DNA of 54,932 bases from Syntrophosphaera sp035450685. GTDB lineage: Bacteria > Cloacimonadota > Cloacimonadia > Cloacimonadales > Cloacimonadaceae. Location of the stretch: positions 1 through 54,932 of the forward strand of contig DAOTNF010000018.1 in the NCBI GenBank assembly GCA_035450685.1. Direction: 5' to 3'. Below the pieces are notes generated by a model, which was not told the DNA's origin, searched no databases, and saw only the letters and a program-made list of their open reading frames with translations. Below, in pieces: positions 35,458-44,111 of the stretch (positions are counted from its first letter, which is position 1; every line of letters starts with the position of its first letter). The translations under genes were made by a program, and so were the position numbers.

Positions 35458-35600
35458 ATAAAAGACTGGATCCCGGGTCAAGCAAGCTTGCCCGGGATGA
35501 CACGGTTTTTAGTCTGGGTGTAGTTTGTTTCAGGGCTGGGTGGTAGTTTCTAAAAGACTGGATCACGGGTCAAGCCCGTGATGACACGGTTTCTGGGTCG
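35458..35600 (+). repeat. Two tandem repeat-A units
   Basis: Hairpins at about 35460-35502 (ATCCCGGG/CCCGGGAT) and 35551-35588 (ATCACGGG/CCCGTGAT), about 90 bp apart, with the usual G/T-rich linker. 35600-35866 holds TTTCCACC-type, AATCTGCG-type and ATCCTG-type short-period repeats and no gene. Confidence 0.8.
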
Positions 35601-35866
35601 GGTGGGGCTTGATACGGGGGAACCTTTTCACCATTTCACCTTTCCACCTTTCCACCTTCAAAAATCTGCGCCAATCTGCGTGAACCAAATATCCTGCCAA
35701 TTCTGTCGATCCTGTCATCCTCGTTCTATTCAGGGCAAGTTCGCTGTCACCTTGCCCATGCCTGCCACTAAAAACAAGCTCCAGCCAGCCTCCCGCAAAA
35801 AAAGCCTTGACACGCATACCCCGCCCGTGGACAGGTGAACTCCGTTAAAAACACCTGAGGACCCCA

Positions 35867-38368
35867 ATGAAAGAAGGTTTCATACCCAAAAACGATTATA
35901 AGTCCATATTCTTTACAGATAAAGCGGAAAGCTGCAGCGAAGACATCAAAAGCCTGTTCCTGGGACATCTGGAATACTCCCTGGTCAAGGACACCACCAC
36001 GGTGCAGCCCTGGGACGTCTATTACGCCCTGAGCCTGAGCCTGAGAGACCGCCTCATCGAGCGCTGGCTGCGCACTCAATATGAGTACCGTAAGCGGGAC
36101 GTGAAAAAGGTCTGCTATCTCTCGATGGAGTTCCTGATGGGCCGCCTGCTGCGCAATACGCTCATCAATCTGGATGAATACAACAACAGCTACGACCTGC
36201 TCAAGGAATTCGGCTATGACCTGGAAGACATCGCGGAACTGGAGCCGGACATGGGCCTTGGCAACGGCGGTTTGGGGCGCCTGGCCGCCTGTTTCATGGA
36301 TTCCCTCGCCACCCAGGCCTATCCCGCCTATGGCTATGGCATCCGCTATGAGTTCGGTATCTTCAAGCAGTCGATAGTGCAGGGCTATCAGGTGGAGGAA
36401 CCCGACCACTGGCTCAAGAAAGGCTGCCCCTGGGAGATCAAGCGCCCGGATATCACCTACCGGGTGCGCTTCCGCGGCAAAGTGCTTAGCGACACCCTGC
36501 CGGATGGACGCGTGCAGCAGCGTTGGGTGGACACCAAAGACGTGATGGCCGTGGCCTGGGACATCCCCATCCCCGGATACAAGGTGGACAACGTGAACAG
36601 CCTGCGCCTCTGGCAAGCCACCGCCACCGATGAATTTGACTTCGACTATTTCAACAGCGGCGACTACGTGCGCGCCGTGGAGGGGAAAAACATCTCGGAA
36701 AACATCTCCAAGGTGCTCTATCCCAACGACAATTTCCATCTGGGCAAGGTGCTGCGACTGGAGCAGGAATACTTCTTCGTGAGCGCCACGCTGCAGGATA
36801 TCTTTGCCGCTTTCAAGCAGGATCACGACTGCTTTGACGAACTGCCGGACAAGGTGGCCATCCAGCTCAACGACACCCATCCCGCCCTGGCCATTCCGGA
36901 GATGATGCGCATCCTCATCGATGAGGAAAACCTGGTTCCCCAGCGGGCCTGGGATATCACCCGCCGCTGCTTCAGCTACACCAACCACACCATCCTGCCG
37001 GAAGCCCTGGAAAAGTGGAGCGTCTCGCTCTTTGAAGAACTCTTGCCCCGCCATCTGATGCTGATCTACCAGATCAACAACCTGATCCTGGGCGAGGTGA
37101 CCCGCCTCTATCCCGGCGACATCAACAAAATGCGTAGCCTCAGCATCATAGACGAGGGGCCGGACAAAGCCCTGCGCATGGCACACCTCTGCCTGCACGG
37201 CAGCCACGCGGTGAACGGAGTTGCCGAGCTGCACTCCCGCATCATCCGCGAAAGGATATTCCCAGATTTTTACGCGATGTATCCCGAACGCTTCCAGAAC
37301 AAGACCAACGGCATCACGCCCCGCCTCTGGCTGCGCGCCTGCAATCCCCATCTGGCGTCGCTGATCACCGAGCACATCGGCGAAAGCTGGGTGGGAAACC
37401 TGGACTACATCCGCGGCATCGAGCAGTATGTGGACGATCCGGAGTTCCGCGAAAGCTTTTTGGAGATCAAAGCCATCAACAAACGCGAGCTGGCGCGCCA
37501 CATCTATCGCGAAACGGGCATCCGGGTGCCCATCGAGAGCATCTTTGACGTCCAGATCAAGCGCCTGCACGAATATAAACGCCAGCTTCTCAACGTGCTG
37601 GCAACCATCGCCCGCTATCTGCGCATCAAGCGGAATCCCCTCGGGGACTACGTCCCGCGCACCGTGATCTTTGCCGGAAAAGCCGCCCCGGGCTACTTCC
37701 TTGCCAAATGGCTGATCAAGCTGATCAACAACCTGGGCGATGTGGTCAACAGCGATCCCGATGTGGCAGACCGCCTGAAAGTGGTCTTTTTGCCCAACTA
37801 CTGCGTGTCCCTGGCGGAAAAGATCATCCCCGCGGCGGATGTGTCAGAACAGATTTCCACCGCCGGATATGAGGCCAGCGGCACCGGAAACATGAAGTTC
37901 GCCCTCAACGGCGCCCTCACCCTGGGCACACTGGACGGCGCCAACATCGAGATGGTGGAGGAGATCGGCGCGGAAAACATGTTCATCTTTGGGATGGACG
38001 CAGCCCAAGTGGCGGAGCTGCGCCAGCGCGGATACCAGCCCCTGGACTATTACCACGGAGATGAGGAACTGCGCGCCGCCATCGACGCCATATCCGGCAA
38101 CCTTTTTTCCCCGCGGGAACCCGGCATTTTCGAGCCCATCGTCAACTCATTGCTGCGCGACGGCGACCCCTACTGCATTCTGGCGGATTTCCGCTCCTAT
38201 CTGGATGCTTCCTGCCGCATCGATGCCCTCTATCAAGACCGCGATGCCTGGGCACGCAAAGCCATCCTCAATATCGCCCGGGTGGGGAAATTCAGCTCTG
38301 ACCGCGCCATCCGCGAATATGCCGTGGACATCTGGGACATCAAGCCCAGCCAGCTCGACCTGCACTAA
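35867..38368 (+). CDS. glgP: Glycogen/starch phosphorylase
   Basis: 833 aa, full length. Releases glucose-1-phosphate from alpha-1,4-glucans with pyridoxal phosphate. Signatures: YLSMEFLMGRLLRNTLINL near 85-103, GLGNGGLGRLAACFMDS near 130-146, NDTHPALAIPEMMR near 337-350, KRLHEYKRQLLN, and the cofactor segment EASGTGNMKFALNG with the Schiff-base lysine K677. No signal peptide, so cytoplasmic. GAGGA lies shortly before ATG. It is followed after 13 bp by an unrelated secreted lipoprotein gene on the same strand. Confidence 0.96.
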   Translation: MKEGFIPKNDYKSIFFTDKAESCSEDIKSLFLGHLEYSLVKDTTTVQPWDVYYALSLSLRDRLIERWLRTQYEYRKRDVKKVCYLSMEFLMGRLLRNTLINLDEYNNSYDLLKEFGYDLEDIAELEPDMGLGNGGLGRLAACFMDSLATQAYPAYGYGIRYEFGIFKQSIVQGYQVEEPDHWLKKGCPWEIKRPDITYRVRFRGKVLSDTLPDGRVQQRWVDTKDVMAVAWDIPIPGYKVDNVNSLRLWQATATDEFDFDYFNSGDYVRAVEGKNISENISKVLYPNDNFHLGKVLRLEQEYFFVSATLQDIFAAFKQDHDCFDELPDKVAIQLNDTHPALAIPEMMRILIDEENLVPQRAWDITRRCFSYTNHTILPEALEKWSVSLFEELLPRHLMLIYQINNLILGEVTRLYPGDINKMRSLSIIDEGPDKALRMAHLCLHGSHAVNGVAELHSRIIRERIFPDFYAMYPERFQNKTNGITPRLWLRACNPHLASLITEHIGESWVGNLDYIRGIEQYVDDPEFRESFLEIKAINKRELARHIYRETGIRVPIESIFDVQIKRLHEYKRQLLNVLATIARYLRIKRNPLGDYVPRTVIFAGKAAPGYFLAKWLIKLINNLGDVVNSDPDVADRLKVVFLPNYCVSLAEKIIPAADVSEQISTAGYEASGTGNMKFALNGALTLGTLDGANIEMVEEIGAENMFIFGMDAAQVAELRQRGYQPLDYYHGDEELRAAIDAISGNLFSPREPGIFEPIVNSLLRDGDPYCILADFRSYLDASCRIDALYQDRDAWARKAILNIARVGKFSSDRAIREYAVDIWDIKPSQLDLH

Positions 38369-38381
38369 GCCCCGGTTTTCC

Positions 38382-40016
38382 ATGCGCGGCGATGTGGCGT
38401 TGGTTTTCAGGCTCTGCCTGCTGTCGCTCTGGCTGGCCTCCTGTGGCTGCCTGGGCGCCCGGGTGCTGATCAATGAAGTCTGCTGCAACCCTGCAGGCGC
38501 GGATGACCACAAGGAGTGGATCGAGCTTTACAACTCCGGCAGCCAGGACGTCAACCTGGCGGGGGCAAAGATTCTGCGCGGCGGCAACCAGTTTGCCGAG
38601 GTTTACGAATTCCCCTCCTTCGTGCTACGCGCCGGACGCTATCTGCTGTTGGGTGAATCACAGGTGGAGCAGGCGCAACTGACCGCCGCCAACCTCGACC
38701 TGCAAAACGCCACCTCCGAGACCGACGGCGTGCGCTATCTCCCGCCGGATGGCAGCTACACGGACACCGTGGTCTATGGCCAGCCCAACACCAACGCCCT
38801 GCCCGATGATTCCGGCCAGCCTGCCGTTTCCTTCGCCCCAAAATGCCCCGACGGTTACTCCCTTGTCCGCCTGCCAAACGGAACCGACACCGACGATTGC
38901 GGGCTGGATTTCTGCCTGGAGGAACTGCCTTCGCCCGGCCTGCCCAATCCCGTCCGGGCTGATTTCGCCCTGCTGCATGTCGCGCTTTGGCAGGAATCCG
39001 GTGAATGGCTGCTCGACTGCTGGGTCAAAAACCTTTCCGCCCATCCGCCCCAACAGACCGCCACCCTCCTCACTCTGCTGGATGGCGTCCAGGTGGGGCA
39101 GGAAAACATCACCTTCCTCGCGGCGGGGGATTCGCTCTACTTTATGAACTTTTTGCCCGTGCAGGATGAGCAAAACCATCTGCTGGAACTGATTCTTGAT
39201 CTGCCCGGAGACCCTGTCCCGGAGAACAACCGCTTCTCATGCAATCTCTTGCAGCAGGAGACAGGCAATGTCCGGCTGAATGAACTGATGTATGACCCCG
39301 CGCCCGGAACGCCCGAATGGATCGAGATTTGGCAACCCGGGAGAGCCAGCCGCGCGGACTATCTGCTGCGCGATGCCGGGGATAACCACTTCAGCTTTTC
39401 CCTGCCTCCGGAGGAAGGCTACTACGTGCTTTGCGGCTCTGCGGAGGACTTTCTGGCCGCCTGGCCGGATTGCCCTGACAGTGCCCTGGTGGAAGTGAAC
39501 GGCTGGACACCCCTCAACAACACGGGAGACAGCCTGTATCTATATGCGGCGGATGAAGTTCTGGTAGATCAGATGAGCTATGCCGGACAGTCCGCCCCGC
39601 GGGGAAAGTCATTGGAACTTGACCCGCAAAACGCCGGCCTCTGGCGTCCCTGCCTGGATGGCTCCGGCACCCCTGGCCGTGCCAACAGCGTTGCCCCGCC
39701 CGCGCCAGAGTTCAGCGGCTCGCTCAAGCTGATTGGCAGCCCCTGCGATCCCCGCTCCGGAGAGCGTATCGAGCTGTTTTACCAGTTGCAAAGCCACTCC
39801 AACCACGTTTCCTGCTCCGTCTTCGACCGTGCCGGAAACCGGGTGCGCGTGCTGGCGGATAACCTCAGCCTGGGCGCCAGCGGCAGCCTGGCCTGGGATG
39901 GCCGCTCTTCCGGCGGAAAACTCCTGCCCCGGGGCGTCTATCTGCTCCTCTGGGAGTCCCGTCCCGCCTCAGGCGGCAAGTTGCTGCGCCGGCAGTTATC
40001 CTGCGTGCTGCTCTGA
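38382..40016 (+). CDS. Lamin-tail-domain lipoprotein with FlgD-like C-terminus
   Basis: 544 aa from ATG 38382; the reading frame extends further upstream but only as a shadow of glgP. The N-terminus is an export signal with a lipobox-like LASC (about residues 18-21). The LTD fold is seen twice: RVLINEVCCNPAG...EWIELYNSGSQDVNLAG at about 27-60 and VRLNELMYDPAPGTPEWIEIW near 300-320. The end (VSCSVFDRAGNRVRVLAD...LAWDGRSSGGKLLPRGVYLLLWE) is a FlgD-like domain used as sorting or anchoring tag in this lineage. Lamin-tail domains bind sugars, nucleic acids or membranes in secreted bacterial proteins. No clear ribosome-binding site, so it may depend on coupling to glgP. Role unknown. Confidence 0.72.
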   Translation: MRGDVALVFRLCLLSLWLASCGCLGARVLINEVCCNPAGADDHKEWIELYNSGSQDVNLAGAKILRGGNQFAEVYEFPSFVLRAGRYLLLGESQVEQAQLTAANLDLQNATSETDGVRYLPPDGSYTDTVVYGQPNTNALPDDSGQPAVSFAPKCPDGYSLVRLPNGTDTDDCGLDFCLEELPSPGLPNPVRADFALLHVALWQESGEWLLDCWVKNLSAHPPQQTATLLTLLDGVQVGQENITFLAAGDSLYFMNFLPVQDEQNHLLELILDLPGDPVPENNRFSCNLLQQETGNVRLNELMYDPAPGTPEWIEIWQPGRASRADYLLRDAGDNHFSFSLPPEEGYYVLCGSAEDFLAAWPDCPDSALVEVNGWTPLNNTGDSLYLYAADEVLVDQMSYAGQSAPRGKSLELDPQNAGLWRPCLDGSGTPGRANSVAPPAPEFSGSLKLIGSPCDPRSGERIELFYQLQSHSNHVSCSVFDRAGNRVRVLADNLSLGASGSLAWDGRSSGGKLLPRGVYLLLWESRPASGGKLLRRQLSCVLL

Positions 40017-40036
40017 TTCTACCCTTTCACGACCTT

Positions 40037-40500
40037 TTTTAAAAGACTGGATCCCGGGTCACGCGGTTCGCGCAGATTAACGCGGATTGGGCTGCCGAAG
40101 TCAGTTCGGCAGAGGCAACGTGGTTGCCTGTTTGGAAGAGACCTCCGGTCTCTGTGGCAAACGGATTTTGCCACCCCCAGGCTGCCGCGGATTGGGGTTA
40201 TGGGGCGCGCTTGCTTCTGGTCTGGTGGTTGTTTCAAAAGACTGGATCCCGGGTCAAGCATGCGCTTGCCCGGGATGACACGGTATATAGCCTGGTGGTT
40301 CTTGTTTCGGGGCTGGGTGGTAGTTTCTAAAAGACTGGATCACGGCTCGCAGGCCGTGATGACACGGTGTGTAGTCTGGTGATGGTTTGTTTTGGGGTCG
40401 GATGGTAATTTCTAAAAGACTGGATCACGGGTCAAATCACCCCACCAAACCGCTACGCGCTTCGGCGGGGACCCCGACAGCCCGTGATGACACGGTTTCG
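40037..40500 (+). repeat. Mosaic of repeats A and B
   Basis: Half A at about 40040, CGCAGATTAACGCGGATT units, repeat B at 40089-40178 (second loop GTG instead of GGA, stem kept), then full A units at about 40237, 40329 (ATCACGGC/GCCGTGAT) and a long-loop unit at about 40412-40493, spaced about 90 bp. No gene. Confidence 0.8.
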
Positions 40501-40569
40501 GGGTCGGGTGGGGCTTGTTACGGGAACCTTTCCACCTTTCCACCTCAAAAACACCTTTCCACGTCCTAA

Positions 40570-40725
40570 TCGTAGCACCTATATATTATAGAGGGATGGG
40601 CCTCATTTGCATCCCGGGTTCCGGCCTGGGTCTTCCTGGGGTCAACCTTATAATTTATAAGGATGACCTAAGGATGATGGCATCAAAGCAAGGAGCAGCA
40701 AGGGAGGGCGGCATGAAGCAAAAGC
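40570..40725 (+). repeat. Composite element D-C, copy 5
   Basis: Motif D at 40571, CTCATTTGCAT box, GGCCTGGGTCTTCCTGGG, palindrome C at about 40635-40674, GATGATGGCA and GGGAGGGCGGC-ATGAAG. Here, unlike the other copies, the ATG opens a 27-codon frame that overlaps the next gene. Confidence 0.85.
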
Positions 40726-40796
40726 GGAATAATTCACTTGACTTGCAGGGCGGATCAGATAAGCTGCCCTGCAGCATGATATGGAGAAAAGCATGA
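40713..40796 (+). CDS. 27-aa leader ORF coupled to the glycosylase gene
   Basis: ATG at 40713 with AGGGAGGGCGG just upstream, from the conserved end of repeat element C. The frame starts MKQKRNNSLDLQGG and ends at TGA 40794-40796, overlapping the ATG of the glycosylase gene (ATGA). This layout allows translational coupling. The peptide has no recognised family. It may be a chance frame brought by the element. Confidence 0.4.
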   Translation: MKQKRNNSLDLQGGSDKLPCSMIWRKA

Positions 40797-41563
40797 AGCA
40801 ACAGCATGAAACACAAAAGACAAACATACTGATTTTCCCGGTGGGGAAGCATCCCTACAACGGGTTGCATGATGAGACGCTCCTGTCGAACACAATACGC
40901 TGGCTGATCGTGGGCAGTTTTCCGCCCCCGCGGTATGTCAGCTTTGGCGGGCAGTTGAGGCAAAGATTGCCGGAAGGAGATATGGACTACTATTACGGCA
41001 GCCGGGACAACGCGTTCTGGAGCCTGCTGCAGGAGGTTTTTGGGGAAAACTGGTCTTTGGACGCAGCGGACAAGGAAATACCCAAGCACTTGATCAAAAG
41101 CTGGTTGCGCAAACATAACGTCGGTGTCATTGACATCATTCAAAGCGCTGCCAGGCGGGGAAACTCTGCCTCCGACAGTTCCCTGCAGGTGTTTTCCACC
41201 GCGCCCGTCGGGGGAATACTGCCCCTCATGCCCCAGATTGAACGGGTATTCTGCACCAGTTTCTATGTTAAAAATTTGTTAATCAAACAAATGCGTGTCG
41301 ATCCCGGTATTCGCGCCCTCGCGGTTGATCATGATGACAGACGCTTGCTGCACGTGGAGTTGGAGGACATGAAGCTGGATATATACACGCTGATCTCGCC
41401 TTCGCCCCAAGCCTTCAAGAGCCTGGCGCGTGACCCCCTTTACAGGGCCAATCCCGGCGCCTGGCCCAGCCTCGCCGCCTTCCGGCTGGAGCAATACCGC
41501 CGCGCCCTGCTGCCTGTTCTGGAGAAAGAGGGTCTGAAAAATCCCGAACCTGATTTTACTTGA
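40793..41563 (+). CDS. Uracil-DNA-glycosylase-superfamily protein
   Basis: 256 aa from ATG 40793, preceded by TGGAGAAAAGC; a start 4 codons earlier is possible. UDG-fold signatures: LIVGSFPPP at about 38-46 (motif 1, G-S-F-P type as in deoxyinosine/TDG-like glycosylases), YYYGSRDNAFWSLLQEVF near 65-82, GVIDIIQSAARRG near 108-120, and ISPSPQAFKSLARD near 201-214 (motif 2 region). These enzymes excise damaged or deaminated bases. The exact substrate cannot be set. The gene lies 37 bp before the sugar-transport operon with no functional link evident, and just behind repeat element C. Confidence 0.75.
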   Translation: MKQQHETQKTNILIFPVGKHPYNGLHDETLLSNTIRWLIVGSFPPPRYVSFGGQLRQRLPEGDMDYYYGSRDNAFWSLLQEVFGENWSLDAADKEIPKHLIKSWLRKHNVGVIDIIQSAARRGNSASDSSLQVFSTAPVGGILPLMPQIERVFCTSFYVKNLLIKQMRVDPGIRALAVDHDDRRLLHVELEDMKLDIYTLISPSPQAFKSLARDPLYRANPGAWPSLAAFRLEQYRRALLPVLEKEGLKNPEPDFT

Positions 41564-41600
41564 CCTGTAGAGCGGGCCCGGGCAGGATGCAGCGGTTGGT

Positions 41601-44111
41601 ATGATGATGAGTTTGCTCAGAGCTTTACAGTGTTCCAAAGCCATGCGGGGACGGCGTTCCGCTGGTATTCGCCGTCTGGCGCCGCTGGTTCTGCTGCTTT
41701 GCCTGCTGCCCTTTTCCGCGGCGGCGCAGCGCAAACCGGTGGTGCTCAAGGTTTTTGAACTGCCCGACGCCCGGCACACCGATGCCAACAGCAAAGCCGA
41801 CCTGGCAGTGATCAACGCTTTCCGCCAGAAATATCCGTGGATCGAACTGCGCTCTTTTTCCGGCATCAAGATCGAGGGCATGGACCTGGATTCCGGCCCG
41901 CTGCTGGCGATTGCGGGGGGAGTGGCGCCGGACGTGATGTATGTAAATTTCCGCCAGAGCGACACCTATATCCAAAACAACCTGCTCTATCCGCTGGATG
42001 AGTTTATGGCGCGGGAAAGCGCGGAAGACCTCGCCCTGCGGGTGGAAAAACCCGTCTGGCAGGTGATCCGCAGGCAGAAAAAGGGGGATAGCAAAGAGCG
42101 GGTCTGGGCCTTGCCCTATGAGACCCTGGTGCGCGTCCTGATGTACCGCAAAGACCTGTTCAAGAAATGCGGCCTCGATCCCAACCGTCCCCCGCGCGAC
42201 TGGGCGGAGTTTGCCGCCTATGCCAGGCAGCTAACCGATCCCAAGGCCGGAACCTATGGCACCATCCTCGCCATCGGCCCGCAGGCTGCTTATGACTGGC
42301 TGCCCTTTTTGTGGGCGGCAGGCGGCGACGCGGTGACCTATGACGCGGACAACAGGCAGTGGCGGGCTTCCTTCGCCTCGCAGGCGGGTGTGGAGGCGAT
42401 GGAGTATTACCTCGACCTCGCCACGCGCCCCTGGACGGACTCCGCGGGCAAGCTCCAGCAGGGCTTCGCCATCCGCGACGGCAACTGGGGCAACCTCTGG
42501 CAGGAAGGCAAGATCGGGATGCGCATGGACTACCTTTCGCAGCAGAACATGGGCGGCAAATACGATCCCAACCTCTACGGCTTCGCGCCAAGCCCCGCCG
42601 GGCCTTCCGGTCGCGGAGGCAGCGAAATCAACTGCCGTATGATGGGAATCTTTTCCGGTGCCGGAATCAGCAACAACGCCGGACTGGGACAGCGTGACCC
42701 GCGGGAGGTGCGCGAGGCGGCCTGGGCTTTCATCCGCTTCTACGACAGCGAGGAAGCGCGGCGCATCCGCATGAAGGTGATGGTGGAAAACGGCTATGGC
42801 AAGATGCAGAACCCGGTGTTCCTGCAGCGCTATGGCTATGGCGAATACCTGCGCTACGCCCCGGCGGGCTGGCTGCAGACCTTTGAGACCGCGATGCGCG
42901 AGGGGCGTCCCGAACCCTTTGGAGACAACTGCCAGAAAGTTTATGAATACATGACCTATCCGCTGGACGAGCTGATCGGCCTCCAACTGGCGGGCAAGCT
43001 CGGCACCGACCCCGCGGCACGCAAAGCCGCCATCAAGCGGGTGCTGGCGCGTGCGGAACAGCGCACCAACGCGGAAATGATCGGCCATCTGCCGGAAGCC
43101 ACGCGCAAAGCCCGGGAACGATGGGCGGCCGTGGTGGCGGCGCTGATCCTTTTTGCCTTTTGCTTCACGCTGTGGCGGGTGTGGAAGATTCTGGCTCCGG
43201 AGCGGGGCAGGGGCGGGGGACAGCAGACCAAACGCCTGGGCTGCGTCCTGCTGCTGCTTGCTCCCGCGGCGATCAGCATCTTTGTGTGGAAATATGTGCC
43301 CCTGATCAGTGGCAGCGTTATGGCGGTGCAGGATTACAGCCTGGTGGGCCCCAGCCCCTTTGTGGGCATGGCCAATTTCGCGGAGATGCTCTTCGATCCC
43401 AGTTGGTGGTCCTCCGTGGGCAAGACCTTGTATTACATGGCGTTGAACCTGGGCCTGGGCTTTTTCCCGCCCATCATCCTGGCCATCATGCTGCAGGAGG
43501 TTTCCCGCGGCAAGATGATCTACCGGGTGATCTACTACCTGCCGGCGGTGATCAGCGGAGTGATCGTGATCTACCTCTGGAAACTGCTCTACGCCCCGGG
43601 TGACGCGGGTGCGCTGAACCAGTTGCTGACCACTTTCGGCCTGCCCAAGAGCCGCTGGCTGCAGGATGAAAAACTGGCCATGCTTTGCGTGGTGCTGCCC
43701 GTGGTCTGGGCGGGAGTGGGGCCGGGTTCGCTGATCTACCTGGCTGCGCTCAAGAACATCCCCAATGAGCTTTACGAGGCGGCGGACATCGACGGGGCGG
43801 GCTTTTTTGCCAAGATTCGCCACATCGTGTTTCCCAGCCTCAAGATGCTGATCATCGTGCAACTGATCGCGGCGTTCATCGTGGCGGCGCAATCCAGCGA
43901 CTTTATCCTGGTAATGACCTTCGGCGGGCCCAACGAGGCGACCCGGGTGGCAGACCTGATGATCTTTGAAAAGGCCTACCTCTATCTGCGTTTCGGGCTG
44001 GCGACAACCATGGCCTGGATGCTGAGCCTGCTGCTGATGGGCTTCACGGTGCTGCAGATACGCTATATCTCGCGCATGGAGTTCCGCGTGGCGGGCAGGG
44101 AGGACGAATGA
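41601..44111 (+). CDS. Fusion of ABC sugar-binding protein and permease (MalF-type)
   Basis: 836 aa. An N-terminal export signal (LAPLVLLLCLLPFSAAAQ) leads into a family-1 type solute-binding protein (about 40-500): AGGVAPDVMYVN, PLDEFMARE, YRKDLFKKCGLDP, LPFLWAAGGDAVTYD. A first membrane helix (about 511-531, VVAALILFAFCFTLW) links it to a MalF/UgpA-type permease with helices from about 550 on and the ATPase-contact EAA motif EAADIDGAGFFAKIRHIVFPSL near 723-744. Binding protein and permease are normally separate, so tethering is notable. The stop overlaps the next permease gene (ATGA). No ATPase subunit is encoded nearby; a shared MsmX/UgpC-like ATPase is probable. Confidence 0.9.
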   Translation: MMMSLLRALQCSKAMRGRRSAGIRRLAPLVLLLCLLPFSAAAQRKPVVLKVFELPDARHTDANSKADLAVINAFRQKYPWIELRSFSGIKIEGMDLDSGPLLAIAGGVAPDVMYVNFRQSDTYIQNNLLYPLDEFMARESAEDLALRVEKPVWQVIRRQKKGDSKERVWALPYETLVRVLMYRKDLFKKCGLDPNRPPRDWAEFAAYARQLTDPKAGTYGTILAIGPQAAYDWLPFLWAAGGDAVTYDADNRQWRASFASQAGVEAMEYYLDLATRPWTDSAGKLQQGFAIRDGNWGNLWQEGKIGMRMDYLSQQNMGGKYDPNLYGFAPSPAGPSGRGGSEINCRMMGIFSGAGISNNAGLGQRDPREVREAAWAFIRFYDSEEARRIRMKVMVENGYGKMQNPVFLQRYGYGEYLRYAPAGWLQTFETAMREGRPEPFGDNCQKVYEYMTYPLDELIGLQLAGKLGTDPAARKAAIKRVLARAEQRTNAEMIGHLPEATRKARERWAAVVAALILFAFCFTLWRVWKILAPERGRGGGQQTKRLGCVLLLLAPAAISIFVWKYVPLISGSVMAVQDYSLVGPSPFVGMANFAEMLFDPSWWSSVGKTLYYMALNLGLGFFPPIILAIMLQEVSRGKMIYRVIYYLPAVISGVIVIYLWKLLYAPGDAGALNQLLTTFGLPKSRWLQDEKLAMLCVVLPVVWAGVGPGSLIYLAALKNIPNELYEAADIDGAGFFAKIRHIVFPSLKMLIIVQLIAAFIVAAQSSDFILVMTFGGPNEATRVADLMIFEKAYLYLRFGLATTMAWMLSLLLMGFTVLQIRYISRMEFRVAGREDE

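Noticed and set aside
35768..37570. 600-codon minus-strand frame
   Set aside because: Antisense shadow of glycogen phosphorylase without a ribosome-binding site or family motifs.
42231..43892. 553-codon minus-strand frame
   Set aside because: Antisense shadow of the binding-protein/permease fusion; His/Arg-rich, with no domain.
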